From the NCBI GenBank assembly GCA_039917655.1, contig JBDSJC010000146.1, positions 1-28,968 of the forward strand: a stretch of 28,968 nucleotides of DNA, in the 5' to 3' direction. The notes beneath the pieces are model-generated. The model had not been told where the DNA came from. It saw only the letters and a list, made by a program, of their open reading frames with translations, and did no database searches. Positions 1-7,704 of the stretch are shown here, piece by piece; positions within the stretch are counted from its first letter, which is position 1; every line of letters starts with the position of its first letter. The stretch is from PNKC01 sp039917655 (GTDB lineage: Bacteria; Chloroflexota; Dehalococcoidia; Tepidiformales; Tepidiformaceae). The position numbers were made by a program, and so were the translations under genes.

Positions 1-2
1 GG

Positions 3-1031
3 AACTTCATCCCCACGCTCCCCGACCGGCCGCACTGGCGCGTGCCCAGAAGCGACGCCGTGAAGCCCAATCATCGCTCTTCGACTTATGTCAGCTACGA
101 AGGGTCTGTCAGACTCCACATCGTTCCGGCGCTGGGACACATACAGCTCACCAAGTTGACACCCGCGCACGTGCGGAAGCTCATGTCCGAGATGTCGGAG
201 AAAACCCGCCCTGCGAAGCCTACCAGCGCAACGGCGAGAGCAGGGCTCGACGCCCCTGTGGCACCCGCCTCTCCACCCCACAGGCTCTGCTCGCCTCGCA
301 CAATTCAGTACGCACGCGCGGTGCTGAGGATGGCACTGAAGCAGGCAGTGGCCGACGGACTCGTCTATCGCAACGTTGTCGAACTGACTCCCGGTCCCGC
401 GGTCAGGCGTCTGGAAATTCGGCCGCTAACACCAGCGCAGGTCGGGACATTCCTCTCCGGCACGAAGCAAGACCGCCTCTCCGCCCTTTACGTTGTGGCA
501 TTCACGATGGGAATGCGGAAGTCGGAAATCCTGGGACTTCGCTGGCAGAACGTAGACCTGGAGAATGGAAGTTTACGCGTCTCTGAGACCCTCGACCCCG
601 GCAAGGGAATCAACCTTGGGGTCCCAAAAAGTGAACGTAGCCGGCGCACACTGATGATGTCGAAAATCACGCTCCGAGCGCTCAGGGCGCATAAGGAAAA
701 GCAGGAGGTCGAGAGACGTTCTCGCGGCGCCGGCTGGGGCAACCACGATTTCGTCTTTACGACTCCCCTCGGGACCCCTCTCGATCATCGCAACATCGTC
801 CGGCACTATGCTGCCCACATGGAACGCCTCGGCTTGCCACGTCAGCGCTTTCATGACGCTCGACACTCCTGTGCCACGTTCCTGCTTTCGCAGGGCGTCG
901 AGCTTCGCGTGATACAAGAGATTCTTGGGCACAGCCAGATCGGCATTACGGCTGACCTTTACACCCATGTCATGCCGGCCCTGCAGAAGGATGCGATGCG
1001 CCACATCGACCGGGCGTTCTCTGGACTTTAA
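3..1031 (+). CDS. Tyrosine site-specific recombinase (phage/ICE-type integrase), 5' end outside window
   Basis: Integrase of the tyrosine recombinase family, which cuts and rejoins DNA at att sites. Numbered from the GTG at 42 (329 codons), the catalytic set is complete: Arg159 (GMRKSEILGLRW), Lys196 (PKSERSRR), His271-x2-Arg274 (HDARH), His297 (LGHS) and Tyr307 (YTHV). The N-terminal core-binding segment includes STYVSYEGSVRLHIVPALG. The reading frame is open to the first base of the window and GTG 42 has no good ribosome site, so the true start is probably upstream. An unusual Pro/Ala-rich stretch (residues about 54-85) sits between core-binding helices. The gene runs toward the tRNA-Arg at 1193-1268, the usual neighbour of an integrase, so its element probably extends left of the window. 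It looks intact and possibly active. Confidence 0.93.
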   Translation, partial: NFIPTLPDRPHWRVPRSDAVKPNHRSSTYVSYEGSVRLHIVPALGHIQLTKLTPAHVRKLMSEMSEKTRPAKPTSATARAGLDAPVAPASPPHRLCSPRTIQYARAVLRMALKQAVADGLVYRNVVELTPGPAVRRLEIRPLTPAQVGTFLSGTKQDRLSALYVVAFTMGMRKSEILGLRWQNVDLENGSLRVSETLDPGKGINLGVPKSERSRRTLMMSKITLRALRAHKEKQEVERRSRGAGWGNHDFVFTTPLGTPLDHRNIVRHYAAHMERLGLPRQRFHDARHSCATFLLSQGVELRVIQEILGHSQIGITADLYTHVMPALQKDAMRHIDRAFSGL

Positions 1032-1098
1032 CATTGGCACTCGTCCTGGATGTCGAAAGCGGGGACTGATCGGCCCCGCCGCCGTTGTCTGCGCCATC

Positions 1099-1121
1099 AC
1101 TACCCTCGGAGTGGGGGTAGT
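1099..1121. repeat. Short stem-loop between integrase and tRNA-Arg
   Basis: Perfect 7-bp inverted repeat (ACTACCC at 1099-1105, GGGTAGT at 1115-1121) with a 9-base loop. It lies about 70 bp beyond the integrase stop and before the 3' end of the opposing tRNA. No T-run follows on either strand, so it is not a textbook intrinsic terminator. It could help end either transcript or belong to an attachment region, or be chance. Confidence 0.3.
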
Positions 1122-1192
1122 AGCAGTTGTAGTGAATCGACTGGCAGACCCGACTCATCGCCCATTCGGAGCCGCTCTCAGATTCAATTTGT

Positions 1193-1268
1193 TGGTACCC
1201 TCGGACGGACTCGAACCGCCAACCCTCTGATCCGAAGTCAGATACTCTATCCTTTGAGCTACGAGGGC
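1193..1268 (-). tRNA. tRNA-Arg, anticodon UCG
   Basis: The minus strand folds as a complete 76-nt tRNA with an encoded CCA end (TGG at 1193-1195 on the plus strand). The acceptor stem is GCCCTCG paired with CGAGGGT, leaving a G1-U72 wobble. The D stem GCTC/GAGT contains a G-U. The anticodon stem is TCTGA/TCAGA with loop CTTCGGA, so the anticodon is TCG (reads CGA). The T stem is GGCGG/CCGTC with loop TTCGAGT. A TATACT box sits 8 bp before the 5' end. The gene lies between an intact integrase on its 3' side and an integrase remnant on its 5' side, and a decayed copy occurs at 22077-22140. It is probably the attachment locus of one or more integrated elements. Confidence 0.95.
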
Positions 1269-1276
1269 ACGCTGCG

Positions 1277-1282
1277 AGTATA
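1277..1282 (-). promoter_or_regulatory. -10 box (TATACT) of tRNA-Arg
   Basis: On the minus strand TATACT lies 8 bp upstream of the first tRNA base. No convincing -35 hexamer is visible at 16-18 bp. The decayed tRNA copy near 22.1 kb has a divergent sequence at this place, so only the copy here appears to be transcribed. Confidence 0.6.
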
Positions 1283-1283
1283 C

Positions 1284-1679
1284 CGCGACGCTTTCCTTCG
1301 TTCCCTCAGTGCAGAGAACAAGAGCGTGCGTACCCGCCAGAGCTACGGCGAGGCGATCGACCTGCCGACTGCTTTTCTCCGCACACACGGCATGGCCACT
1401 GCTCCAGAGGCGATCAGCCGTGAGGATCTAACTGCCTGGGTGGACGGCATGCTCGCCACCCGGAAGGCCGCCACCGCCGCCAACCGCTACCGCGGAGCCT
1501 CTCGCTTCTTCACCTCATGTCTTTCGCGTGGGCAGGTGGTCAGTGAGCCGGCCAGAGAGGTCAGGGACCCGGTTTCCACGGTTCCCGGAGGGAGCCACCG
1601 CGGACCGCCCGTGACAGCCGCCGAACTGGCATCGTGGCAGAGCGATCCCCGTCTGACGCCACGCCCGCCGGTGGCGTGA
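1284..1679 (+). pseudogene. N-terminal remnant of a second tyrosine recombinase
   Basis: The plus-strand frame from about 1284 reads as the N-terminal SAM-like core-binding domain of a XerC/D-type recombinase: FLRSLSAENKSVRTRQSYGE, then a segment around AATAANRYRGASRFFTSCL, then a PPVTAAELASW segment that normally leads into the catalytic domain. The frame ends at 1679 and no R, HxxR or Y catalytic motifs follow, so the whole catalytic domain is gone. No plausible start codon precedes it because the frame runs back into the tRNA. It belongs to a different integrase subfamily from the gene at 3-1031. It is best read as the decayed integrase of the element now bounded by the two tRNA-Arg copies. 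Confidence 0.75.
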
Positions 1680-1852
1680 AGTGCGTCAGCTGTGGGCAAA
1701 TGGTCGACTTCTCCGCCTGACCGAATCGATCCCTCCCGCCTGCACGTGTCAGGGCACTGAACCGCACCGGTAGCTTGCCTCGCTGACGCCCGCTCGACGC
1801 GCGGATCTGAATGGCGTCTAATTCCGACAAGGCGGACTACACGGAGGTAACC

Positions 1853-3238
1853 ATGACTCAGATCGCAACACTGCCTCTCGTGACCGGACCGGTCACGGGA
1901 GGCAGCAAGGGCTGGCCGTTCGGCGCGTCGATGCTCGATGTCGCGGCCTTTGGCTACACGGAGGCCGAATACCTGCTCGAAGGTACCGCCGTCCGCTACC
2001 GCCTGGCACCGGGCACAGAGCTTAGCCGCGACGGCCGTTGGCGCGTCGAACCCGCGGACGAAGCGCCCTTTCGAACGCGGATGCTGGTCTACCGGCCCAC
2101 CGAGCCAGCGCGGTTCAATGGCACGGTGATCGTCACATGGAACAACGTAACCGCTGGCTATGACCTCTTCAGCGCCGAAAGCCTGGAGCTCTTCGAAGGG
2201 GGCTACGCGTTTGTCTGTCTAACCACCCAGAAAGTTGGCATCGAGGGACTGCCGCCCTCGCCGCAGGGCCTCGCCGCCTGGGACCCGGAACGCTACGGCA
2301 CGCTCTCCATAGCCAGCGACGACTATTCCTACGATATCTTCACCCAGGGCGCACTCGCCGTCGGCAGAGACCGGTTGCGACAGCCCGTCGATCCCATGGG
2401 CGGCCTCGATGTGCAGCACGTTGTCGGGCAGGGAGCTTCGCAGTCCGCGGGGCGGCTCGGGACGTACGTTAACGCCGTCCAACCCCTGAGCCGTGCATTT
2501 GACGGCTTCATGCTCACCATCTATTTCGGTGTTGGGAGCGCGCTGGAGGTCGGCGATGCTGTGGTGAACATCAACGCTCCTGACGCGGCGCGGCCGCGGG
2601 ACCGGCTGCGAGGTAACAATCTGCTGCGCGACGATCTCGGCGTCCCCGTGTTCGTGGTCAACTCCGAACTTGAGGCGATCGCTTGCTATCCCGTGCGGCA
2701 GCCGGACACCGAGACGTTTCGCTACTGGGAATCCGCGGGCACCTGCCATGTTTCCGCCCAGGGCCAGCGTGACCGGCAGGGGAAGTTGATTCGGGACGAA
2801 GTGCGTACGTTGCCGCTTTCCGAGGGCATCAATCGTATCCCGATGATCCCCCTCTACGATGCGGCCTTCTACCACATGCATCGCTGGCTAACCGCTGGTG
2901 TTAGGCCGCCAGGACAGCCGAAGGTCGAATTCGCAGGCGACCCAGCCGAGGTCGTGCGGGACGAGCACGGCATCGTCAGGGGCGGTATCCGGCTCCCCCA
3001 GGCCGATCTCCCGCTCGCCCAAAACAGCGCCATCCCGCTCACGGACGACATATTCGCCTACCTCGGAGGGTCAAGCCACGCGTTCCCTGCGGAGAAGATG
3101 CGCGCTCTATACGGCGACCGAGAATCCTTCCTGGCCAAGTTCGATGCTGCTGCGCAGCGCGCAGTCACAGCTGGCGTGCTTCTCCCGCGAGACGTGGCTG
3201 GGCTGTTGGCCGAGGCGAAGGAAACCTGGCGGGGATAG
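1853..3238 (+). CDS. Alpha/beta hydrolase domain-containing protein (Abhydrolase_10-like)
   Basis: Protein of 461 aa related to the large alpha/beta hydrolase family of catabolic clusters (Pfam Abhydrolase_10 type), with the characteristic N-terminal GYTEAEYLLEGTA segment. The likely nucleophile is Ser196 in GQGASQSAGRL, a GxSxS elbow. The ATG at 1853 is chosen because GGAGG (1843-1847) stands 5 bp before it; an in-frame ATG at 1811 has no ribosome site. No signal peptide is seen, so it is probably cytoplasmic. The stop at 3238 is 4 bp before the next hydrolase, so the two are likely co-transcribed. Substrate unknown; an ester or lactone feeding the CoA-dependent pathway next door would fit. 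The family call is good, the function call weak. Confidence 0.85.
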   Translation: MTQIATLPLVTGPVTGGSKGWPFGASMLDVAAFGYTEAEYLLEGTAVRYRLAPGTELSRDGRWRVEPADEAPFRTRMLVYRPTEPARFNGTVIVTWNNVTAGYDLFSAESLELFEGGYAFVCLTTQKVGIEGLPPSPQGLAAWDPERYGTLSIASDDYSYDIFTQGALAVGRDRLRQPVDPMGGLDVQHVVGQGASQSAGRLGTYVNAVQPLSRAFDGFMLTIYFGVGSALEVGDAVVNINAPDAARPRDRLRGNNLLRDDLGVPVFVVNSELEAIACYPVRQPDTETFRYWESAGTCHVSAQGQRDRQGKLIRDEVRTLPLSEGINRIPMIPLYDAAFYHMHRWLTAGVRPPGQPKVEFAGDPAEVVRDEHGIVRGGIRLPQADLPLAQNSAIPLTDDIFAYLGGSSHAFPAEKMRALYGDRESFLAKFDAAAQRAVTAGVLLPRDVAGLLAEAKETWRG

Positions 3239-3242
3239 TCAC

Positions 3243-4037
3243 GTGATTGGGAGCCCCGACTACGCTCTTCTTGACCGCGCCGGCGCGACGCACACCGCGT
3301 TCTACCCGCGGAGCGACCGGTCCGCCCCGCCAGCAGGAGCAAGTGACCATTCGCTCGAGGTCGCGTCAGGGATTTACCTCGGCGCCCGGCTGTACGGCGG
3401 CAATCCGCGCTGCCCAACCATTGTCTACTTCCACGGAAATGGCGAAGTCGCGAGCGACCACGACGATGTCTCGCCGATGTACTTTCAGGCAGGCACGAAT
3501 TTGCTCGTGGTTGAGTTTCGCGGCTACGGGACGAGCAGTGGTGAACCGACCTTTGCGACACTAATGTCGGACGCCTCTGCGTCCGCGGCCCTGGCTCATG
3601 AACTGCTAAACGAGCGAGGCTTCAGCCCTCAGCGTTTTGTGATGGGACGCAGCTTGGGAGCGCACTCCGCGCTGGAGATAGCTGCCCATGCGCCCACGGG
3701 TTTCCTCGGGGTCATCCTGGAGAGCGGCGCTGGAAACTTGCGGCGTTGGATAGAGCGGCTAGACCTTGGAGACGACGGGCCAACGCTCCTCGCGGAGCAC
3801 GAGGCGAAGCTTCGGTCTATTCGGCTGCCTTGTTTGATGATCCACGGCGAGCGCGACGACCTCATACCTCTAGACCGGGCGAAGGAGGTGTACGAGATGC
3901 TCGATGCGACTGAACGGGAGCTCCTCGTCATCCCGAACGCGGGGCACAACGACATCGTCTGGACGGGCGCTCGGGAGTATTTCTCGGCAATCAAGCGATT
4001 CATCTTGCGTTATGGCGAAGGCATCGGAAGCACCTAA
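3243..4037 (+). CDS. Alpha/beta hydrolase (serine hydrolase)
   Basis: Protein of 264 aa with a full alpha/beta-hydrolase signature: oxyanion HGNGE (His64-Gly65), nucleophile elbow GRSLGAHS (Ser137), acid Asp205 in HGERDDLIP and His235 in NAGHND. The GTG at 3243 is chosen because the similarity begins just after it; the frame is open far upstream, but that part is antisense-like sequence inside the preceding gene. The gene starts 4 bp after the upstream hydrolase stop and probably forms a two-gene operon with it. It converges on the PHP gene that ends at 4213. No signal peptide. It most resembles the cytosolic BAAT/ABHD13-like small serine hydrolases; no substrate can be inferred. Confidence 0.9.
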   Translation: MIGSPDYALLDRAGATHTAFYPRSDRSAPPAGASDHSLEVASGIYLGARLYGGNPRCPTIVYFHGNGEVASDHDDVSPMYFQAGTNLLVVEFRGYGTSSGEPTFATLMSDASASAALAHELLNERGFSPQRFVMGRSLGAHSALEIAAHAPTGFLGVILESGAGNLRRWIERLDLGDDGPTLLAEHEAKLRSIRLPCLMIHGERDDLIPLDRAKEVYEMLDATERELLVIPNAGHNDIVWTGAREYFSAIKRFILRYGEGIGST

Positions 4038-4177
4038 ACGCGGAAATGGAGGCGACGCGAACGGGCTACCTCTCGATCACGATCGCAAAACAGCGGGCAG
4101 CACGGCCAGTTCGTGGCATAGCTGCTGACTGGAATTCCTCCTCGTCTTGGCGATCGCCGATATTCTGAGATTTTCAG

Positions 4178-4198
4178 TTGGCGGGCAGCATCCGCCAA
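4178..4198. repeat. Stem-loop between convergent genes
   Basis: Perfect 7-bp stem (TTGGCGG at 4178-4184, CCGCCAA at 4192-4198) with a 7-base loop, located just beyond the end of the long minus-strand operon and opposite the hydrolase pair. A T-rich tract flanks it on the plus strand at 4171-4174, but no U-run follows it in either direction. It is a candidate weak or Rho-assisted terminator for the convergent transcripts. The rest of 4038-4212 shows nothing else. Confidence 0.35.
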
Positions 4199-4212
4199 GA
4201 GAACGGGCGCGC

Positions 4213-4914
4213 CTAGGAGCCAACATCGCCTGCGGGACTGTTCCAATCTCCGGACCCGAACCCTTCAACACAAGCCAGCGACTGCGCCCGAGACCGGAGT
4301 GCTTCGATGACGTCTTTGACCCGCGTGACGCCTGCCGGGAGGATGGTCCAACATCGCCCGAGGTCGTCGGCGTAGTGCGCGTCGCTGCCCGCCGTAACGG
4401 GGAAATTCAGTTGATCCGCAACGGCTGCCGCGAACGCATTCTCGCGGGCGGTGCAATTCCCGTTAATAGCCTCGATGGCATCGACGTACGTGAAAATGGG
4501 TAGTCCCGCAGCTTCGCCGGGATCATTCGTCCGTAACGAAGCTGGGTGCAGCCCCTGGCGGGGGGCATCGAAGAAGTGGCGAAAGGGATGGGCCGCGATC
4601 AGGAAGCCGCCCTCGTCGTCTGCCGCTTGCCGAAGCCGCGCGGGATCGCGCATGTCCGGCGAGTTGCGAACGATGCCCAGCGCGAGTATGTGACCGAGCG
4701 GCGTGGACCACTCTCGCGCCGGTACGATGATGATGCCGAGATCCAGGGCGGCGGCGCAGGCCTCGGCGTCTGTCCACTGGCGAAAGTGCTCCGTGACCAT
4801 GACGCCGGAAAGGCCCGCGGCCAGCGCGGCGGGCCCTAGCCGGTCAACACGCAGCGAAGCATCGGCAGAGCCGCTGGTGGTATGGACATGAAGATCAATG
4901 GCGAGGTTCGACAC
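4213..4914 (-). CDS. PHP-domain metal-dependent hydrolase
   Basis: Protein of 233 aa of the polymerase-and-histidinol-phosphatase (PHP) family of trinuclear-metal phosphoesterases. Metal motifs are visible in order: DLHVHTTSGS (residues 7-16), VTEH (about 41), REW and GHILALG (about 67-79), AAHPFRH (about 107) and GSDAHY (about 196). The GTG start overlaps the crotonase stop by one base (TAGTG), so translation is probably coupled. It is the last gene of the operon. Its role there is not obvious: it could hydrolyse a phosphate ester or a lactone-like intermediate. PHP proteins of this size are often annotated as phosphotransferases without data. Family assignment firm, role open. Confidence 0.87.
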   Translation of the reverse strand: MSNLAIDLHVHTTSGSADASLRVDRLGPAALAAGLSGVMVTEHFRQWTDAEACAAALDLGIIIVPAREWSTPLGHILALGIVRNSPDMRDPARLRQAADDEGGFLIAAHPFRHFFDAPRQGLHPASLRTNDPGEAAGLPIFTYVDAIEAINGNCTARENAFAAAVADQLNFPVTAGSDAHYADDLGRCWTILPAGVTRVKDVIEALRSRAQSLACVEGFGSGDWNSPAGDVGS

Positions 4915-5708
4915 TAACGGCCCTTGTAGACAGCCGGGCGTTTTTCCGCGAAAGCGCGTGGCCCTTCCCTCGCGTCCTCGCTCTGGCGGAGCACGCTTTG
5001 GATCGCGCCTTCGAGCCGGAGGCCATCCTGGATATGCATGTACTGGCTCCGCACGGCGAGCTCCTTGATTGCGCGCACGGCGAGAGGGGCGTTGGCGGCC
5101 AGCTTTCGCGCCATCTCCATCGCCGTGGTCATCAGCTGGTCGTGCGGGACGACACGGTTGACAAGCCCGTACTGTAGCGCCTGAGCCGCGGTCAAGTTGT
5201 CGCCGATCAGCAATAGCTCCATGGCGATCGGGTAAGGAAACTGCCGCACGGCCCGCTGCGTCCCGCCGTTGCCCGGCAGGATCCCGCGCTTCACCTCTGA
5301 AATACCAAACGTCGCATGCTCGGAGGCGATGCGGATGTCAGTGGCGAACAGGAGCGTCATGCCCCCGGCGAGGCAGTAGCCGTTGACCGCGGCAACAACG
5401 GGCTTCCAGACTTCCAGGCCGCGATTCAGGATCTGGTCCGCCTGCGTCTGCCAGAACTCCCACAGATCGGGCGTTTGCGGGATCGTTTTCTTCAGGTCGG
5501 CGCCAGAGGTGAACGACTGTTTTTCCGGCGGCCTCTCCGGCGTAGCGGCGCCGGTGATCACCGCTACCCAGATGCCCGGATTATCGCGCACCTCGATCCA
5601 CGCTTCCGAGAGCTCACGATAGGTATCGGGGTCCATGGCGTTCATCGCCTCGGGGCGATTGAAGGTGATCGTTGCGATCTTGTCGGCCACGTCAAAAAGC
5701 AGTGCCAT
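4914..5708 (-). CDS. Enoyl-CoA hydratase/isomerase family protein (crotonase fold), atypical active site
   Basis: Protein of 264 aa, normal length for a crotonase. Oxyanion-hole segments are SGADLKK (residues 68-74) and LAGGM (113-117); ISEVKRGILPGNGGTQR (136-152) is the conserved substrate and trimer region. In canonical hydratases two Glu act: one in GGCEL, one in PE. Here the second is kept (Glu138) but the first is Thr118 (GGMTL), so simple hydration is doubtful and another crotonase reaction (isomerisation, hydrolysis, C-C cleavage) is possible. The ATG lies 2 bp after the acyl-CoA dehydrogenase stop, and the stop overlaps the PHP start. It would act on the enoyl-CoA product of the dehydrogenase encoded just upstream. 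Confidence 0.92.
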   Translation of the reverse strand: MALLFDVADKIATITFNRPEAMNAMDPDTYRELSEAWIEVRDNPGIWVAVITGAATPERPPEKQSFTSGADLKKTIPQTPDLWEFWQTQADQILNRGLEVWKPVVAAVNGYCLAGGMTLLFATDIRIASEHATFGISEVKRGILPGNGGTQRAVRQFPYPIAMELLLIGDNLTAAQALQYGLVNRVVPHDQLMTTAMEMARKLAANAPLAVRAIKELAVRSQYMHIQDGLRLEGAIQSVLRQSEDAREGPRAFAEKRPAVYKGR

Positions 5709-5710
5709 GG

Positions 5711-6898
5711 TTAGCTTCCCACCGCCAATTCAGTTGCCGCGTCGCCGCTCAGCAGGTCGCGCGCCATGATGATCCGCTGGACCTCGCTCGGGCCTTCGCC
5801 GATGCGCCGGATCCGCACTTCGCGATACCACCGCTCCAATGGCAGGTCCTTGGAAACGCCCAGGCCACCATGAATTTGAATCGCCCGGTCGATCACCCTG
5901 CCAGCCGCCTCGGTTGAGGTGAGCTTGGCCATCGCCGTTTCGAACCTGAACGGTTTACCCGAATCGGCCTTCTGCGCCGCCGCCAGCGTAAGCCAACGGC
6001 TCGTCCGAATATCAATTTCGTTATCCACAAGCATCCACTGGATCGCCTGGCGGGAAGCGAGCGGCTCGCCGAAGGTCACCCGGTGCTTGCTGTACTCGAT
6101 CGCCATCCGCTGCGCGGCGACGGCTACTCCCACGCATTCGGCGGAGTAGGGGATGCGGTTGCGCGTCAGCCGATCATTTGCGAGGGCAAAACCTCCGCCG
6201 ACTTCACCGATGACCTGGCTGTTGGGCACGCGAACATTCTCGAGGGTAAGTTCAGTGGGATAATGGGTGGAACGGAGGACGTGTACGATCCGCCGGACCT
6301 CGAAGCCTGGCATGTCGGTATCGATGAGGAACGCCGTGATCCCTGCGCGTCCCGCCTTGGGGTCGGTCCTCGCGAAGATCAAGCCATAATCCGCGCCGTC
6401 GGCGCTGGAGATCCAGAGCTTCGAACCGTTGATCAGCCAGTCATCGCCGTCTCGCGTAGCCTTTGTCTGGATCGCCCGCGCAGGGTCGGATCCGCCGCTC
6501 GGTTCGGAGAGGCCGAAGAATCCATGCTTCTCACCGCGCAGGGTGGGGTAGAGGTACTTCTCCCTGATCTCGTCATTCGCATCGTAGAGTTGGGCCATCC
6601 CTCCTGCGCCAAAAACCCCGTAACACGCGGTGTAGAGCCCTGCCCGGTGTTGCGACATCTCTTCATGCAGCAAGGCTAGAGTGGTCGCGTCCAGGCCCCC
6701 GCCCCCGTGTTCCACGGGCACCGCCATGTTGTACAGGCCCATCTCGCGGGTCATGCCCACAAGCCGCTCGTGTGTCTCCTGGGGCAACTCAAATCCATCA
6801 GGGTCGAGGTCGGCCTCAGCCGGAATGATCTCCTCGCGGACGAAGCGCCGCACGTTTCTGACGAGCAGCTTCTGCTCGTCACTCAGTTGCAGATCCAT
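5711..6898 (-). CDS. Acyl-CoA dehydrogenase
   Basis: FAD-dependent acyl-CoA dehydrogenase of 395 aa, full length for the family; it forms the alpha,beta double bond of an acyl-CoA and passes electrons to ETF. Seen: the N-terminal helical domain, the FGLSEPSGGSD segment (FAD/substrate loop) at about 147, WISSADGADYGLIFARTD at about 170, IQIHGGLGVSKDLPLERWYR at about 337, and the catalytic Glu368 in IGEGPSEVQR, matching the base of medium-chain enzymes. The ATG has a GGAGGAG ribosome site inside the end of the preceding gene, 3 bp upstream. In this operon it is the counterpart of BbsG, which oxidises benzylsuccinyl-CoA. The actual substrate is unknown. No ETF genes lie in the window. Confidence 0.95.
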   Translation of the reverse strand: MDLQLSDEQKLLVRNVRRFVREEIIPAEADLDPDGFELPQETHERLVGMTREMGLYNMAVPVEHGGGGLDATTLALLHEEMSQHRAGLYTACYGVFGAGGMAQLYDANDEIREKYLYPTLRGEKHGFFGLSEPSGGSDPARAIQTKATRDGDDWLINGSKLWISSADGADYGLIFARTDPKAGRAGITAFLIDTDMPGFEVRRIVHVLRSTHYPTELTLENVRVPNSQVIGEVGGGFALANDRLTRNRIPYSAECVGVAVAAQRMAIEYSKHRVTFGEPLASRQAIQWMLVDNEIDIRTSRWLTLAAAQKADSGKPFRFETAMAKLTSTEAAGRVIDRAIQIHGGLGVSKDLPLERWYREVRIRRIGEGPSEVQRIIMARDLLSGDAATELAVGS

Positions 6899-6901
6899 GG
6901 T

Positions 6902-7285
6902 TCAGACTCCTCCGGTTTTGGCGTTCTGGCGGGGGCGCCGCCGAAGAACGACTGTCGGTACGTATTCGCCGGCCATCGCGTTGGCGGCGGGGATTGCGCC
7001 GGTCGCATCCTGGTGCTTCTCGAGCAACTCCACGAAGCGCGTCAGGTACATCATGTTCACTTCGTAGCGAAACTTGCTCGCCTTCCCATCCAGTTCCGCG
7101 TTGCCCGATGGATTGGCGAGCCTCGCCACGATCTCTCCTCGCAACCCGAACCGGCTCTTCCCGCCCGCGAACCCGATGTAGACGACGTTGCCCGCGGCGT
7201 CACCGAGTTCGTAGACCCCGAGCGCTCCTGTCAGCCGCCGCGCCTGGGCCGGGTCGTACTTCTGCCACGGCTTGTTGAGTGCCAT
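6902..7285 (-). CDS. Small GIY-YIG-like protein, function unknown
   Basis: Protein of 127 aa. GVYELGDAAGNVVYIGFAGG (residues 23-42) has the spacing of a GIY-YIG nuclease core (GVY, then YIG); an Arg follows in RFGLRGE and a helix FVELLEKHQ carries Glu residues where GIY-YIG enzymes place the metal-binding Glu. The C-terminus is basic (VLRRRPRQN). The ATG overlaps the DUF35 stop by one base (TGATG) and the acyl-CoA dehydrogenase starts 3 bp after its stop, so it is firmly embedded in the catabolic operon, an odd place for a nuclease. It may instead use the fold for binding or scaffolding. Gene call strong; fold call by motif only. Confidence 0.75.
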   Translation of the reverse strand: MALNKPWQKYDPAQARRLTGALGVYELGDAAGNVVYIGFAGGKSRFGLRGEIVARLANPSGNAELDGKASKFRYEVNMMYLTRFVELLEKHQDATGAIPAANAMAGEYVPTVVLRRRPRQNAKTGGV

Positions 7286-7704
7286 CAGTTCTTCTCTTCC
7301 GGCTCGAAATACACGAGCGCAACCTCATCGTCGAGATCCTTGTAGACCGCCCGGACGGCCATCGCTCGCTTCATCGCCTGCGGCGCGCAGTTCACGATGT
7401 TGGTCACCAGGCGCGGCCCTTCTTCAAGCTCGACCACCGCTGCCACGTAAGGGACGCGGTCAGCGAAGGAAGGGTCGTACACCTGGTGGACAACCACCCA
7501 GCTGTAGACAGCGGCACGCCCAGAAACCGGCCGCCATTCCACGCGGTCGCCGAGGCAGCGGGGGCAACGGTGCTGGACAGGGTAGAACGCCCGTTCGCAG
7601 GTCATGCAGAACGGTAATTCGAGCGCGTGGGCCCGCGCAGAGCGCCAGTAGGGCGCGTTCTCCTCGGTGACGTTCGGGGCGATCGGCTCGAGCACAGCTG
7701 TCAC
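7285..7704 (-). CDS. DUF35 OB-fold / zinc-ribbon protein (thiolase partner)
   Basis: Protein of 139 aa with the DUF35 architecture: a rubredoxin-like zinc ribbon with Cys33, Cys36, Cys47 and Cys50 (CMTC, then CPRC), followed by an OB-fold acyl-CoA-binding domain with SGRAAVYSWVVVHQVYDP and VPYVAAVVELEEGPRLV. The GTG at 7704 is chosen because it overlaps the thiolase stop (GTGA) and has AGGAG 7 bp upstream; the open frame further upstream is a shadow of the thiolase gene. DUF35 proteins form complexes with thiolase-superfamily enzymes, for example ChsH2 with Ltp2, or BbsA with BbsB. The direct overlap with the thiolase-like gene supports such a pair here. Confidence 0.93.
   Translation of the reverse strand: MTAVLEPIAPNVTEENAPYWRSARAHALELPFCMTCERAFYPVQHRCPRCLGDRVEWRPVSGRAAVYSWVVVHQVYDPSFADRVPYVAAVVELEEGPRLVTNIVNCAPQAMKRAMAVRAVYKDLDDEVALVYFEPEEKN

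Noticed and set aside
2898..3242. Upstream extension of the second alpha/beta hydrolase frame
   Set aside because: It lies inside the well-supported first hydrolase in another phase and is a Ser/Arg/Pro-rich shadow; similarity begins only after the GTG at 3243.
4149..4158. GGCGATCGCC palindrome
   Set aside because: It resembles the cyanobacterial HIP1 octamer GCGATCGC, but a single copy in a high-GC window is expected by chance and the gene content is not cyanobacterial.
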